Position numbers and translations under genes: made by a program
DNA from: Melioribacter roseus
Lineage (GTDB): Bacteria; Bacteroidota; Ignavibacteria; Ignavibacteriales; Melioribacteraceae
DNA: 64,000 nt
Direction: 5' to 3'
NCBI GenBank assembly: GCA_020722065.1
Contig: DYLK01000004.1
Span: forward strand, 1 to 64,000
The notes under the pieces: generated by a model
Database searches by the model: none
Seen by the model: only the letters and a program-made list of their open reading frames with translations
Told to the model about the DNA's origin: nothing
In this document: one piece after another, positions 8,570 to 18,079 of the stretch
Layout of the letters: the number at the start of each line of letters is the position of its first letter
Numbering within the stretch: position 1 is the stretch's first letter

Positions 8570-8608
8570 ATTTTCGTAACTCACTCACTCCTATTACTTG
8601 CTTTAGAA

Positions 8609-8637
8609 TAGCCCCAATCAAATGGGGTTATTTTTAT
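8609..8637 (+). terminator. Terminator closing the lipid cluster
   Basis: AGCCCCAATCAAATGGGGTT forms a short G-C stem (CCCCA/TGGGG) followed by ATTTTTATTTT, 40 bases after the phosphoesterase stop codon. The rest of the gap to base 8784 is AT-rich and shows nothing recognisable. Confidence 0.65.
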
Positions 8638-8784
8638 TTTAAAGAAGTTTTACCAAAAAGCTAAATCAAAGAATAATTACCGATTTTCAGATAAAACAAT
8701 TTTGTCTCATAAAAGGCGGGATAAATGAAAAACCATTACCGCAATATTATGGATATTTAATCTCGATTATGTTTTATCAACAAC

Positions 8785-11700
8785 TTAAAATAATTTTGAG
8801 GAAACATTAGTGAATTTATAAATGAGTGTTGGCAATACAATTAACAACAAAGGCAATCCAATAATAAAACCTCCGATAACAGCAATAGCAAGTGGTTGAT
8901 GCATTTGTGCCCCAGTTCCAATTCCCAATGCCAAGGGAGTTAAAGCAACAATGGCACTAATTGCAGTCATTAATTTAGGGCGTAATCGTGCTGAAATAGA
9001 ATGAATAATCGCCTCTTTGTAGGGCATTCTTTTTACATCATCTAAAAACAGATAAATAGTAAAAATAGAGGCTTCACCAATAATCCCGATAATCATTATT
9101 ATGCCTGTATAGCTGCCAACATTTAGCGGCGTTTGTGTTAGATATAAAGCCAATATACTGCCTGAAACACCTAATACTCCAATTAAAAGTACTATTACAG
9201 AAAGCAGTAAATTTCGAAACATAAATAGTACAACAGCAAACACAAGCAAGCCTCCAAGTATCAATATCATCAATAATTCGTTAAACGACTGCTGTTGTTC
9301 TGCATACGAACCACCATATTCAATATGATACGATTGAGGCAAATTTATTTTAGTTAATTCTGTCTTAATGTCTTTCATCACACTGCCTAAATCTCGGTTA
9401 TTTAAACGGGCAGTTACAACGCCCATAGTTTGCAAATTTTCTCTTTCTATTTCAGAAACTCCTTGCTGCGTTGTAAAATCGGCAAAAGCAGTCAGTGGAA
9501 AGAAATCGCCTGACGGGGTGCTGATTTTAAGACCTTTAATTTTTTCGATAGGGGTTTTATAATTTTCTGGAAACATTAAATTGATGTCTGTCAATTGTTC
9601 TTTTTCAAGAATACCACCAACGACAGTTCCTTGCAAATAGGTTTGAATTTGAGTTTGTAAATCAGTATCCGTTAAACCGTATTGTTTTAAAACGGCTTCT
9701 TTTGGATGGATGCTAAACATTGGTCCTGCAATTACAATTCCATCGAACACATCGGCAGTTCCTTGTATTTGCTCGACTTTTGCAGCTACTTCCTTTGATA
9801 ATTCTTTTAATTTATTGTGGTCGGTGCCAAATATTTTTATTTCGATAGGTTGCACGCTGCTCATTAAATCGCCCAGCATATCTCCAATTACCTGTCCAAA
9901 ATCTACCGTCAAAGCAGGAACTGTAGCTTCTACTTTTTTTCTGATAATATCGGCTACCTGTTCAGTGCTAAGGTTTCGGGTATTTTTTAGTTCAATCAAA
10001 TAATCTCCACGGTTGGGTTCGGTAATAAAAAATCCCATTTGGGTGCCTGTTCGCCGTGAATAGGTTTTTACTTCAGGAATCCGCTCCAAAATTTTGTCCA
10101 CCTCGTTTAACATTCGGTCTGTTTCTTCCAAAGAAGTCCCAGAAGGGCTGTTGTAATCCAATACGATTGAGCCTTCGTCCATTTGTGGTAAAAATCCTGT
10201 TTGCAATTTTGGTAGGATAAAGTAGCTGCTAAATCCAAGAAGTATTATAAAAACGTAGCTGATGTAAGGTTTTTCGATAAAGTAACGCACCCATTTTCGT
10301 TCTTTGATGGTGTGGGCTTGAGCTACTTTATTTTTTTTGCTTGAAAAAAGTAAATAAATTACAGGTAAGCCGAGCCAAGTTACAAAAAATGAAACAACTA
10401 AAGTGATAATCATTGTTTCGGTTAATATCTTAAAATAAGCTCCGGCAACACCTGTCATCAGAACAAAGGGAAGGAATATTACAATGGTACTCAGCGATGA
10501 ACTTATCATAGCAGGAAATAGAAACTGAATAGCTTTCCCTACTAATTTATTTGGTGATTCTTCGGGATATTCTTCGTGGGTACGATGAATTTGTTCTATT
10601 ATAATAACGGCATCATCAATAATTAATCCAATTGCTGCTGCAATGGCGCCGATGGTCATAATATTCAAATCGTAGCCCAATGCTTTTATCAGAATAAAAG
10701 TAAGTGCCAGCGTTACAGGAATAGTGGCAAACAAAACGCTACTGGCTTTAAACGATTTCAAAAAAAGGACAATCACAATTATGGCAAGCAAAAGTCCAAC
10801 CCAAAGCACATCAATAATGCTTTTTAAACTTTTCCCAACAAATTCCGACTGATTGTAATATGGTTTTAAAACAACTCCTTTGGGCAGTGTTTTGTTGAGT
10901 TCGGTAACTTGTTGCAAAACCTCGTCGGCTACTTTAATTAAATTGCTGTTGGGCTGTTTTAGAACGGCAATCAGCGGAACATTTTTCCCGTCTGCTTTAA
11001 TTTTAATAAATTCAATTTTTTCGGAAATTTGAACTTGTGCAATATCCCGAATAGTGATTTGTCTTTTCGCATCGTTAAAAATAACGAGATTTTCGAGTTC
11101 TTCTTTATTGGCAATTGCTGCATCGGTAATCGTTAAATAGAGCCTCCGATAATCCACTACATATCCATTTGATTTGATAAAATCGGTTTGTTGAATAGCA
11201 TTTATAACTTGTTGCGGATTGATTTTGAGCAGACTCAGTTTCTTTTGGTCTAACAAAATTTGGTATTCTTTGGTTTTACCGCCAATTACTTCAATTGCGG
11301 CAACTCCGTCAATCCTCGACAAATAGGGTTTTACAATGTATTCCCCTATCATTTTCAGTTCCACTTGATTTTTAGTATCCGATTGCAATGAATATCCCAT
11401 AACGGGAAGAATAGATGGGTTCATTTTTTCTACTGTGATATTGACATCGGGAGGCAGCGTGTTTTTTATTTGTGCAATCCTTGATTCTATTTGTTGCTGG
11501 TCAACATCAATATTGCTGCCCCAATCCATAAATGCCGAAATTTCGCAACTTCCCATACTGGTAATGCTTCGAATTAACTTAATGTTTTCCACACGTTTAA
11601 TGGCATTTTCTAAAGGTTTGGTAACCGTAACCATCATTTTATCAACAGGTTGTTGTCCATTTTCGGCAATGATTTTTATTTTAGGAAAGGTTACGTTTGG

Positions 11701-11808
11701 AAACAGCGATGTGCTGAGATTTTTGTAGGTATATGCCCCTACAATTAGTATGAGCAATAAAATAACTGCTATCGGACTCTTATATTTTAAAAAGAAATTA
11801 TTCATCAT
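8785..11808 (-). CDS. RND-family efflux pump (inner-membrane transporter)
   Basis: The 1007-residue protein has the RND layout: TM1 at about residues 12-30, a large periplasmic loop, TM2-6, a second large loop and TM8-12. In TM4 the proton-relay acidic pair is seen in IGLIIDDAVIIIEQ. The variant is closer to the HAE/unclassified RND group than to metal pumps, whose TM4 reads DGAVV. The substrate is therefore most likely an organic compound, but this is inference. Its start overlaps the stop of the adaptor gene by four bases (ATGA), and with the outer-membrane factor it forms a complete tripartite pump. Codon use is less AT-rich than in the flanking genome. Confidence 0.92.
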   Translation of the reverse strand: MMNNFFLKYKSPIAVILLLILIVGAYTYKNLSTSLFPNVTFPKIKIIAENGQQPVDKMMVTVTKPLENAIKRVENIKLIRSITSMGSCEISAFMDWGSNIDVDQQQIESRIAQIKNTLPPDVNITVEKMNPSILPVMGYSLQSDTKNQVELKMIGEYIVKPYLSRIDGVAAIEVIGGKTKEYQILLDQKKLSLLKINPQQVINAIQQTDFIKSNGYVVDYRRLYLTITDAAIANKEELENLVIFNDAKRQITIRDIAQVQISEKIEFIKIKADGKNVPLIAVLKQPNSNLIKVADEVLQQVTELNKTLPKGVVLKPYYNQSEFVGKSLKSIIDVLWVGLLLAIIVIVLFLKSFKASSVLFATIPVTLALTFILIKALGYDLNIMTIGAIAAAIGLIIDDAVIIIEQIHRTHEEYPEESPNKLVGKAIQFLFPAMISSSLSTIVIFLPFVLMTGVAGAYFKILTETMIITLVVSFFVTWLGLPVIYLLFSSKKNKVAQAHTIKERKWVRYFIEKPYISYVFIILLGFSSYFILPKLQTGFLPQMDEGSIVLDYNSPSGTSLEETDRMLNEVDKILERIPEVKTYSRRTGTQMGFFITEPNRGDYLIELKNTRNLSTEQVADIIRKKVEATVPALTVDFGQVIGDMLGDLMSSVQPIEIKIFGTDHNKLKELSKEVAAKVEQIQGTADVFDGIVIAGPMFSIHPKEAVLKQYGLTDTDLQTQIQTYLQGTVVGGILEKEQLTDINLMFPENYKTPIEKIKGLKISTPSGDFFPLTAFADFTTQQGVSEIERENLQTMGVVTARLNNRDLGSVMKDIKTELTKINLPQSYHIEYGGSYAEQQQSFNELLMILILGGLLVFAVVLFMFRNLLLSVIVLLIGVLGVSGSILALYLTQTPLNVGSYTGIIMIIGIIGEASIFTIYLFLDDVKRMPYKEAIIHSISARLRPKLMTAISAIVALTPLALGIGTGAQMHQPLAIAVIGGFIIGLPLLLIVLPTLIYKFTNVSSKLF

Positions 11809-12719
11809 TTGTTTATTTTAACCTTTGTACTGTCGGGAAGTTCGTAGCCGCCTGTCAAGATAATCTCGTCTGAAAGGTTTAACGAGGGTTTTAGTATTTC
11901 AATTTTACCGTTACTTTCCAAGCCTTTTTCAATAGGTACTTTAACGGCAACAGAATCTTTTGTAACTTTCATTATCCAGAAATTGTCCTGCGTTTCGTTT
12001 GTTAATACAGCTTCTTTGGGTAGCAGCAGGCTTTCCTTTTTATCGTTTACTACCAAAGAAACAAGCAGATTAAGATTTTCTGGCAATATGGTGTTTTGTT
12101 GTAATTTGAAAATAACCTGTTGTGTTTGCGAAATAGGGTCAACCACGGGAAAGGCTTTATAAAAATTGGCTTTATACATTTCGTTGTTCGTAAGTTCAAT
12201 ATCAATATTTTTCTTTTCATGTAAAAGATTCACATACTCAAAAGGTGCATCAACCTGAATGGCTAAATCTGCGTTATTTACGATAACCGCCATTGTATTT
12301 CCTTCGGTTATAAACACATTGGGGTCGGTTATGTTGAGCATATTTACAAAGCCTGAAACACTTGCAAAAACGGGAATAACACCAAACTGATTTGATTTTG
12401 AAAAATTATTATTTTGCAGTGCATTGCTTTCTTTGGTTTGAATTTTAAACAAAAGTTTATTCTTTTTTACAAAATCGCCGATGCGTATATTTACTTCGGT
12501 AACATAACCCGAAACAGGTGCGGTGATGGTTGTTTTATTCAGATAAATTACTTTTCCGTTTAATTGAACTTTTTGATGAATCTGTCCATTAACAGGGTGT
12601 GTAATACTGACAACCGGCTGCGGAACATTCTCGGTTGTTTTATCTTTCGAACTGCACGAGGCAAAAGCTATCAAAACAAAAAACAATGAGTAGCATTTTA
12701 GTATTTTCTTCATTTCCAT
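11805..12719 (-). CDS. RND periplasmic adaptor lipoprotein (membrane fusion protein)
   Basis: The 304-residue protein starts with a lipoprotein signal (FVLIAFASCSS, lipobox Cys near residue 22). It has the adaptor order of beta-barrel, lipoyl and barrel domains: NGKVIYLNKTTITAPVSGYVTEVNIRIGDFVKKNKLLFKI is the lipoyl half, and SVSGFVNMLNITDPNVFITEGNTMAVIV the second half. The alpha-hairpin between them is very short, as in compact CusB/CzcB-like adaptors. It bridges the RND pump with the TolC-like channel. The gene lies four bases downstream of the channel gene and overlaps the pump gene. Confidence 0.88.
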   Translation of the reverse strand: MEMKKILKCYSLFFVLIAFASCSSKDKTTENVPQPVVSITHPVNGQIHQKVQLNGKVIYLNKTTITAPVSGYVTEVNIRIGDFVKKNKLLFKIQTKESNALQNNNFSKSNQFGVIPVFASVSGFVNMLNITDPNVFITEGNTMAVIVNNADLAIQVDAPFEYVNLLHEKKNIDIELTNNEMYKANFYKAFPVVDPISQTQQVIFKLQQNTILPENLNLLVSLVVNDKKESLLLPKEAVLTNETQDNFWIMKVTKDSVAVKVPIEKGLESNGKIEILKPSLNLSDEIILTGGYELPDSTKVKINK

Positions 12720-12723
12720 ATTT

Positions 12724-14007
12724 TTATAGATTCCAATAATTGTAGGCGTTTATTAGTATTTCTTTCGACATCAAAGTGTTGGTTTTTATTTGTTGTTTAG
12801 CAGAAATTTCCATTATGAGAGTTTTCAGTTCTAATACAGAAATTAGACTTTCTTTGATTTCGATTTTATATAATTCAAGCAGATTTTCATATTCTGAAAG
12901 CTGCTTGTCGATTAAGATGAGTTGCTTGTCAAGATTATCAATTTGGCTTAATAAGTTTCTTTTTCTGATATCATTTTGGCTTTTGAAATATTTTAAGTCT
13001 GTGTTGATATTGGATAATTGAATGTTTGTTTTTTCATCATTTATTTCTTGTTGATGCCCGTCAAACAAATTCCATGTTAACGACAAACCTACACTAAATC
13101 CCAAGCGGTTGAATCCCGGCAGGTAAGTGGCATTGAGTCCGGCATCACCAAAAGCATTTATTTGAGGTAAATATTTTAAATTATAGTTTTCTTGTGCCGC
13201 TTTTACGGATAAACTATCTAACCTGAATTGAGAAATAAATAGAGAATTGGTTTGAGATGGTGTATTTAAGCTCAGATTTATTTCTTCCAAAGCATTTACC
13301 GATGAATCATTGATGCCACAAAGTAGTTTAAGGGAGTTAAAATTATCTCGGTAATTGCCGTTCAATTGCTCTTCTTCAATCCGATTGTTTTGTAATTCAA
13401 TTTCTAGCAATTTTAAGTCAATCAGTTTGTAAACACCTGCTTTAACAAGGGCTTGCATCTGTTGAATTTGCTCTTCTAATACTTGAATAGTTTGTTGAAT
13501 ATTTTCCTTTTGTTTTTGTGATAATAAACAGAGAATGTACTGATGCGTTACGGTTTGTTTTAATTCGGCTTTGGTGAGTTGAGCAGTATTTTCAATTTGT
13601 TCATTTAACAGGTTTGCATTGTTTTGTTGTGCTTCCAAATACTTGTGCGTAAACAAAGGCTGACTTATCGAAACCATTGCCTGATACTGCCCACCGTTTG
13701 TGGCTCCTAAATCATACCCATAATAATCAGTACTTCCGGCAGATATCCATTCTAATTTTTTGGTATTTCCGTTCACCGATACAATTGGTGAAAACAGAAC
13801 GTTGCCATTTAAATTCACGTTTGGCGATTCGTAAAGAGCATTGAATTGTTTTAAATCCAACTCAATTAAATTTTTATTGTTTTCCTGTTTTTGTAATAAG
13901 GGACTGTTCAGTTCAGCCTGATGAATGTAAAAATCTAAATTATTTTGAGCAGGAACATTAACGGCAAGGAATAAACATATAAGTAAAATCAATATTAATA
14001 TTCTCAT
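12724..14007 (-). CDS. TolC-like outer-membrane efflux protein
   Basis: The 427-residue protein has a cleavable signal peptide (LILILLICLFLAVNVPAQ) and two outer-membrane-factor repeats of long heptad-rich helices with beta strands (for example GGQYQAMVSISQPLFTHKY and GFSVGLSLTWNLFDGHQQE). It forms the trimeric channel for the pump encoded downstream. It is first in the three-gene operon, and its leader holds a TAnnTTTG element. Length is typical for the family. Confidence 0.9.
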   Translation of the reverse strand: MRILILILLICLFLAVNVPAQNNLDFYIHQAELNSPLLQKQENNKNLIELDLKQFNALYESPNVNLNGNVLFSPIVSVNGNTKKLEWISAGSTDYYGYDLGATNGGQYQAMVSISQPLFTHKYLEAQQNNANLLNEQIENTAQLTKAELKQTVTHQYILCLLSQKQKENIQQTIQVLEEQIQQMQALVKAGVYKLIDLKLLEIELQNNRIEEEQLNGNYRDNFNSLKLLCGINDSSVNALEEINLSLNTPSQTNSLFISQFRLDSLSVKAAQENYNLKYLPQINAFGDAGLNATYLPGFNRLGFSVGLSLTWNLFDGHQQEINDEKTNIQLSNINTDLKYFKSQNDIRKRNLLSQIDNLDKQLILIDKQLSEYENLLELYKIEIKESLISVLELKTLIMEISAKQQIKTNTLMSKEILINAYNYWNL

Positions 14008-14026
14008 TATTCGAAATTAAGTTTAA

Positions 14027-14034
14027 TCAAAAGT
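14027..14034 (-). promoter_or_regulatory. Candidate -7 element of the RND operon
   Basis: Read on the minus strand the sequence TACTTTTG fits TAnnTTTG, 19 bases before the ATG of the channel gene and right after the T-tract of the terminator of the upstream PepSY gene. The direct repeat found at the other three promoters of this block is absent, so this operon appears to be controlled differently. Confidence 0.45.
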
Positions 14035-14072
14035 AAAAAAAGCCACACTATAAAACTTTCGTGTGGCTTTTA
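14035..14072 (-). terminator. Intrinsic terminator after the PepSY-like gene
   Basis: On the minus strand, AAAGCCACAC, a loop and GTGTGGCTTT followed by a T-run form a ten-pair stem, placed 18 bases after the stop codon of the PepSY-like gene. It separates that gene from the RND operon. Confidence 0.85.
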
Positions 14073-14089
14073 CGTTCTAAATTTTTCAG

Positions 14090-14557
14090 TTAATCTTTAT
14101 CTTTTTCGTCTTCATCCTTTTCTGTTTTCACCTCTTTTTTCACAACTTTTCCGTCAGGTGAAATAGCAACTCCCATTTCAGTCTCACCTTTTTCTAATTT
14201 AAATTCATAAACAGTTCCTTTGGCGGTTTCTGAAATTTCGGCTTCTTCAATTTTGTAGCCAGCAAATTCACCGTCTAAAGTTTGTTTTACGTTGGAAGGA
14301 ATAGCCGATGTTTCAATTTTGTGTTCGGTTTCTTTCCAAGTGCCTTCTGTTGAAAAGTTTGCCGAATACTCTACGCCTTTGAGTTTAAACTCGGCTTCCC
14401 ATTCGGTTTCATTTTCTTTGTCCCATTTTACCGATTTAGCGTCTGAAAATTTTTGTGTAAATGCTTTTACAACGCTTTTGGGGGCGGTTGTATTTTGGGC
14501 GAATGCGGGAAAACTAATTACTGCAAATGCTACTGCAATTAAATTTAATGTTTTCAT
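14090..14557 (-). CDS. Periplasmic PepSY-like (DUF2874-type) protein
   Basis: The start chosen is the ATG at 14557, preceded by AAAGGAT, because it gives a clean signal peptide (MKTLNLIAVAFAVISFPAFAQ); a frame extended 16 codons upstream has neither. The mature 135 residues fit the PepSY-like beta-lactamase-inhibitor fold: VVKAFTQKFSDAKSVKWDKE, WEAEFKLKGVEYSANFSTEG, GYKIEEAEISETAKGTVYEF. It ends in an acidic/lysine tail. Such proteins are common near two-component systems in Bacteroidota, and their function is not established. Its promoter carries the same direct repeat as the response-regulator and P-loop cassette promoters. Confidence 0.85.
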   Translation of the reverse strand: MKTLNLIAVAFAVISFPAFAQNTTAPKSVVKAFTQKFSDAKSVKWDKENETEWEAEFKLKGVEYSANFSTEGTWKETEHKIETSAIPSNVKQTLDGEFAGYKIEEAEISETAKGTVYEFKLEKGETEMGVAISPDGKVVKKEVKTEKDEDEKDKD

Positions 14558-14602
14558 GTTTTTATCCTTTAATTTATTTAAGTGAATGAAAAGTTTACAA
14601 CA

Positions 14603-14636
14603 CAAAACTATAACCCGATTTTGAAGAAATTTTGAA
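14603..14636 (-). promoter_or_regulatory. Response-regulator-type promoter of the PepSY gene
   Basis: On the minus strand two TTCAAAAT half-sites (14636-14629 and 14625-14618) lie 11 bases apart, followed after 7 bases by TAGTTTTG (14610-14603), a TAnnTTTG -7 element. Tandem half-sites with one-helical-turn spacing next to the promoter core are the usual binding pattern of OmpR-family regulators. The surrounding 45 bases (14594-14638) match 20956-21000 at 44 positions. Confidence 0.75.
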
Positions 14637-14820
14637 TTATTGGAAAAATATGGAAAAAATATTTTTGGATATCTATTTCAATAGTTCGTTAATTTTTCAA
14701 TTTGAAAACTTAGCGAAGCGATTTCACGCAAATAATTTGAAAATTTCTGATTTTCAATAAATTAATTTAATTTATAGATGCTTTTATAAATTCCTTAAAA
14801 TCAGATATTTATAAAAAAAT

Positions 14821-17253
14821 TTAACGTTCTATTGATTTAAAAGGAACGTTAATTATTCCCAAACTTTCTTCAATATTCATGAATTTTCCTGCTTCAGCCG
14901 ATAGTTGTTTTAACATGTTAAGATATTTAATGGCAGTTTCGCCGTTTATAACTTTGGGTTGAAAGTAAATTCGTTTGTCTCTATTTTTGACATAAGCAGG
15001 AAAAACAGTTACACGTGTGAAAGAATCTTGAAAATCGACACCGAGAATGATAGCTTCGGCTCTGCTGTTTCCCGAACCAAACGCAAAATTTCCAATACTG
15101 TAAAAAATAGGGCGATTTTTGTAAATCTCAAAAGGCTGTATAATATGTGGGTGATGACCAATCACTATATCGGCTCCACAATCAATGGCATAGAAAGCTT
15201 TTTTCCTATCCTCATCAAGTGGAAATTTTTCGTATGGTATTCCCCAATGTACCGTTACCACAATGCGATCAACTTCTTTTCTCAAATTACGAATATCAAT
15301 TTCCATTTTTTCGGGAGTATCCATAGCGCTTCCCGGTTTATCTTTACCGGCAGCAGTGCGTGTGTTCCAATAATATCCTAATAATCCGATTTTGAATTTA
15401 CCTGCCTGAATCATTGCTGGTTCATGGGCTTTTGACTCATCTTCTCCGGCTCCAATGGGGCAAATTCCCTGTTTTCTTAAAACGGACAGGGTTTCGTTTA
15501 CTCCTTCTCTTCCGCAATCCAAAAGATGGTTGTTTGCCAAAGTCATAACATTAAATCCCACTCTTCGGAGTATTCTCGCATTTTTGGGGTCAACCTTATA
15601 CGTAAAATTTCGTTTTTGCTTTTCTGCATGTTTGGCAAAAGGGCCTTCCAGATTTCCCAATACAATATTTGACCTCCTGAAAATAGGCAAAACAGCATAA
15701 AAAGGATATTCAGGGCCATATAAACGGATGGGGCGGTTCATCCTTTCTCCCGGCATAATATCCCCAACGGCAACTAATGAGAACGGTCCAATTTTATTTG
15801 TAAATAAAAAGTTTTCGAGGTTTTCTTGTCCCATTAGCTCGTTGTCATAAGGTATGCAGGCTTCCTTATCTTTTTTCAAGATATGTTGAATTGACTTCCT
15901 GAACTTTTGCTCTGAAAAAAGATTTGGAGAAGGATATTCTGATAAAAATCCGTTTCCACATTGGAAAGTAACTGATATTTGTCGCTTAATTCCTCTTTTT
16001 TCAAAATTCTGTTGAATAATATTTTGATGTTTGCCATCGAACATAATTTTATCGGCATACAATAAAGCTTCAAGAGAAAGGCTAAACCCTGAGCGACATT
16101 TTACGGTACCATTTTTTGTTGGTCTGTAATTTGAGTCATAAAGTCCGCCTATTAGAATTAATGATTTCAATACTAATAAATCCATTATTCTAATGTCATT
16201 TTCGTCTTTTGCATTAATATCCTGTCTTATATCCCATAAAGTGGCGGCCAGTATTGTCCCATTTAAATGAGGATCTGTATTTTTTCCTGGAAGATAGTCA
16301 GACATGTTTTTGGGGGAAGCAAGACTTCGATAATGTATTTCCTTGTTAATATGTTTTCGGTGAAAAGCCCAAATGTTAGGGCAATCGAGCATGGTTGCAG
16401 CCCAGTAATCGGCAAAACCTTCATCGAGTTCTGTTTTCCTGTTAATTTGTTTATGGGGTGCAGACAGGCGATTTGCCATAAAATCGGCAGTATGCCTGTT
16501 AATGTGGTGTCCGTATTCGTGATAGATGATGCCGGCATTGTGCGAAGCATTGTCGCGGTATTTACATTTTGCAAACTCCGGCAGTGCTCCATCTTCGGTA
16601 AGCTTCCACCCCGGTCCAAGATGTATTTCGCCTTTCGGTGAAATTAATTTGTATTCTTTTATAAGTGTAAGCCCAACTTGAGATAAGCGATAGTGACCCC
16701 CTTGAAAAGGAAGCCATTTACCGCTTTTTTTACCTCTTACTCCATCACAGTCTTCATTTTCGGAATAAATAGATTGATGTGCATTAACGATTACTTTTAC
16801 TTGTGGCAATGAAGGTTCGCCAAGAATGGAAAGAAGTTTGTCAACATAAGTTGCAATAAGGCTGATGTGGTAAAATGAATTCACCTCTCCAAAATGCGAT
16901 GCCTGGATGTTTTTCTCACGTCTGTATTCTTCAACATAAGGTTGTTTATCCATTCGCCCACCGCCATTGTAAGGCTCAAAAATAAAATTTACGTTTTCAT
17001 CGGGCATAGCATTTCCCATTGGAACTGAAAGAAATCCATTATTCTCTGTCGGGACATTTACCTTTCCGGCATTTTCAACAGAAACAAACCTGTTTACGAG
17101 GAATGTTGAATGTGTCGGGTTTTCATCAATATCAGTCAGATGTACTATTTTTTTTGTTATAAAACCACCTAAGGGGATTGATGTATCGGGTGTCCAAAGG
17201 TACACCTGTCCCATTGAAATATTTTTTTTATTTTTCCCTATTGTTTTTACCAT
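14821..17253 (-). CDS. Fusion of an HExxH metallopeptidase-like domain with a CapA domain
   Basis: The 810-residue protein has two clear parts. Residues about 120-380 contain HEYGH (245-249), a downstream Glu in LDEGFADYWA (Glu278) and PHLNGTILAATLWDIRQ, the arrangement of fungalysin/M36-like zinc peptidases. Residues about 491-790 are a CapA metallophosphoesterase-like domain: VGDIMPGERMN, NLEGPF, TLANNHLLDCG, VHWGIPYE, GHHPHIIQPFEIY and YSIGNFAFG. CapA proteins take part in poly-gamma-glutamate capsule formation. No signal peptide is visible, which is odd for both domains. It is the last gene of a four-gene operon after an outer-membrane barrel, an ABC exporter and a P-loop protein. The function is unknown; a role in making or releasing an exported peptide-type polymer is a guess. 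Confidence 0.85.
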   Translation of the reverse strand: MVKTIGKNKKNISMGQVYLWTPDTSIPLGGFITKKIVHLTDIDENPTHSTFLVNRFVSVENAGKVNVPTENNGFLSVPMGNAMPDENVNFIFEPYNGGGRMDKQPYVEEYRREKNIQASHFGEVNSFYHISLIATYVDKLLSILGEPSLPQVKVIVNAHQSIYSENEDCDGVRGKKSGKWLPFQGGHYRLSQVGLTLIKEYKLISPKGEIHLGPGWKLTEDGALPEFAKCKYRDNASHNAGIIYHEYGHHINRHTADFMANRLSAPHKQINRKTELDEGFADYWAATMLDCPNIWAFHRKHINKEIHYRSLASPKNMSDYLPGKNTDPHLNGTILAATLWDIRQDINAKDENDIRIMDLLVLKSLILIGGLYDSNYRPTKNGTVKCRSGFSLSLEALLYADKIMFDGKHQNIIQQNFEKRGIKRQISVTFQCGNGFLSEYPSPNLFSEQKFRKSIQHILKKDKEACIPYDNELMGQENLENFLFTNKIGPFSLVAVGDIMPGERMNRPIRLYGPEYPFYAVLPIFRRSNIVLGNLEGPFAKHAEKQKRNFTYKVDPKNARILRRVGFNVMTLANNHLLDCGREGVNETLSVLRKQGICPIGAGEDESKAHEPAMIQAGKFKIGLLGYYWNTRTAAGKDKPGSAMDTPEKMEIDIRNLRKEVDRIVVTVHWGIPYEKFPLDEDRKKAFYAIDCGADIVIGHHPHIIQPFEIYKNRPIFYSIGNFAFGSGNSRAEAIILGVDFQDSFTRVTVFPAYVKNRDKRIYFQPKVINGETAIKYLNMLKQLSAEAGKFMNIEESLGIINVPFKSIER

Positions 17254-17262
17254 ACTGTTTTT

Positions 17263-18045
17263 TTATAAACTACTTTCTTGTTGTTTCTTTTTGTGAATTG
17301 TTGGTATAGAATAGCTTAAATCAAACGAAACCCGATTTTCCACCAATCCGTTTCCCGGTTTTATTTTAAAAAGATTACCGACAGAGAGTCCCCAGTTGTT
17401 GTATTTCATAAAAACGGCAACTTTTGTACGGTTCTGACTAAATCCATTCTCTCCCAAAAAGAATTCATTATAGATGTAGGGTGTAACAGAAAAATGATTC
17501 ATACGAAATCTTCTTTTTATAAGAATCCTGGGGCGGTAACGCAATGAAGCCCCCGAATTAACGCCTGTAACAATACTGTATTCCACCCTGGTCCGAACCT
17601 GAAATGTAAAATTATTTTTTCTGTAATCAACCGTAAAATATAACTTGGGACGATACGCACTTACTTTATACGAACTATCCAGAGTTATAAGGTATCCTGC
17701 TGTTGTTGAAAAATACAGTTTATTAACATTGCCGAGATTGTACCTTGCCCCAAAACTCAGTTCTTCAAAATTTTTAGCCGGATTGCTTTGATTAAAATAT
17801 TGACGGAAATCCTGATATAATCTGATTTTTTTATTTACAGAATATCTCAATCCGATACCCGGTTGTAAAACCAGAGCTGTACTTGTCGGTATTGAAGTAC
17901 TATCGTCATTATCTTGTGCATACAGTGGAGTTGCAGCAAATACAAACCAAAAGCATATAAATAAAATTATTATTGATTTTGCCGATTTATTAACAGTAAA
18001 ATCCATTCGATTTTTTAACCAATCAGGTTTTTTATAATTTTTCAT
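17263..18045 (-). CDS. DUF2490-like outer-membrane beta-barrel protein
   Basis: The 260-residue protein has a signal peptide after a basic N-terminus, ending near FAATPLYAQ (about residue 44). The remainder consists of alternating beta strands such as ISLRYSVNKKIRLYQDF-like and LRYRPRILIKRRF segments, with PYIYNEFFLGENGFSQNRTKVAVFMKY, a pattern typical of DUF2490 barrels. It should sit in the outer membrane. It follows the ABC exporter gene by 34 bases and precedes the CapA fusion gene by 9. Proteins of this type have no known activity; here it may be the outer-membrane exit for whatever the exporter moves, which is inference. Confidence 0.72.
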   Translation of the reverse strand: MKNYKKPDWLKNRMDFTVNKSAKSIIILFICFWFVFAATPLYAQDNDDSTSIPTSTALVLQPGIGLRYSVNKKIRLYQDFRQYFNQSNPAKNFEELSFGARYNLGNVNKLYFSTTAGYLITLDSSYKVSAYRPKLYFTVDYRKNNFTFQVRTRVEYSIVTGVNSGASLRYRPRILIKRRFRMNHFSVTPYIYNEFFLGENGFSQNRTKVAVFMKYNNWGLSVGNLFKIKPGNGLVENRVSFDLSYSIPTIHKKKQQESSL

Positions 18046-18079
18046 ATTATAATATTTAATTATACATTGTTGTGTTTAT

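Noticed and set aside
8785-12719. Heavy-metal (CusA/CzcA) specificity of the RND pump
   Set aside because: TM4 reads IIDDAV rather than the DGAVV motif of metal pumps, so metal export is not supported.
16263-16641. Overlapping ORFs of 118 and 124 codons on both strands inside the CapA fusion gene
   Set aside because: Both are shadows of the 810-codon frame, which carries clear peptidase and CapA motifs.
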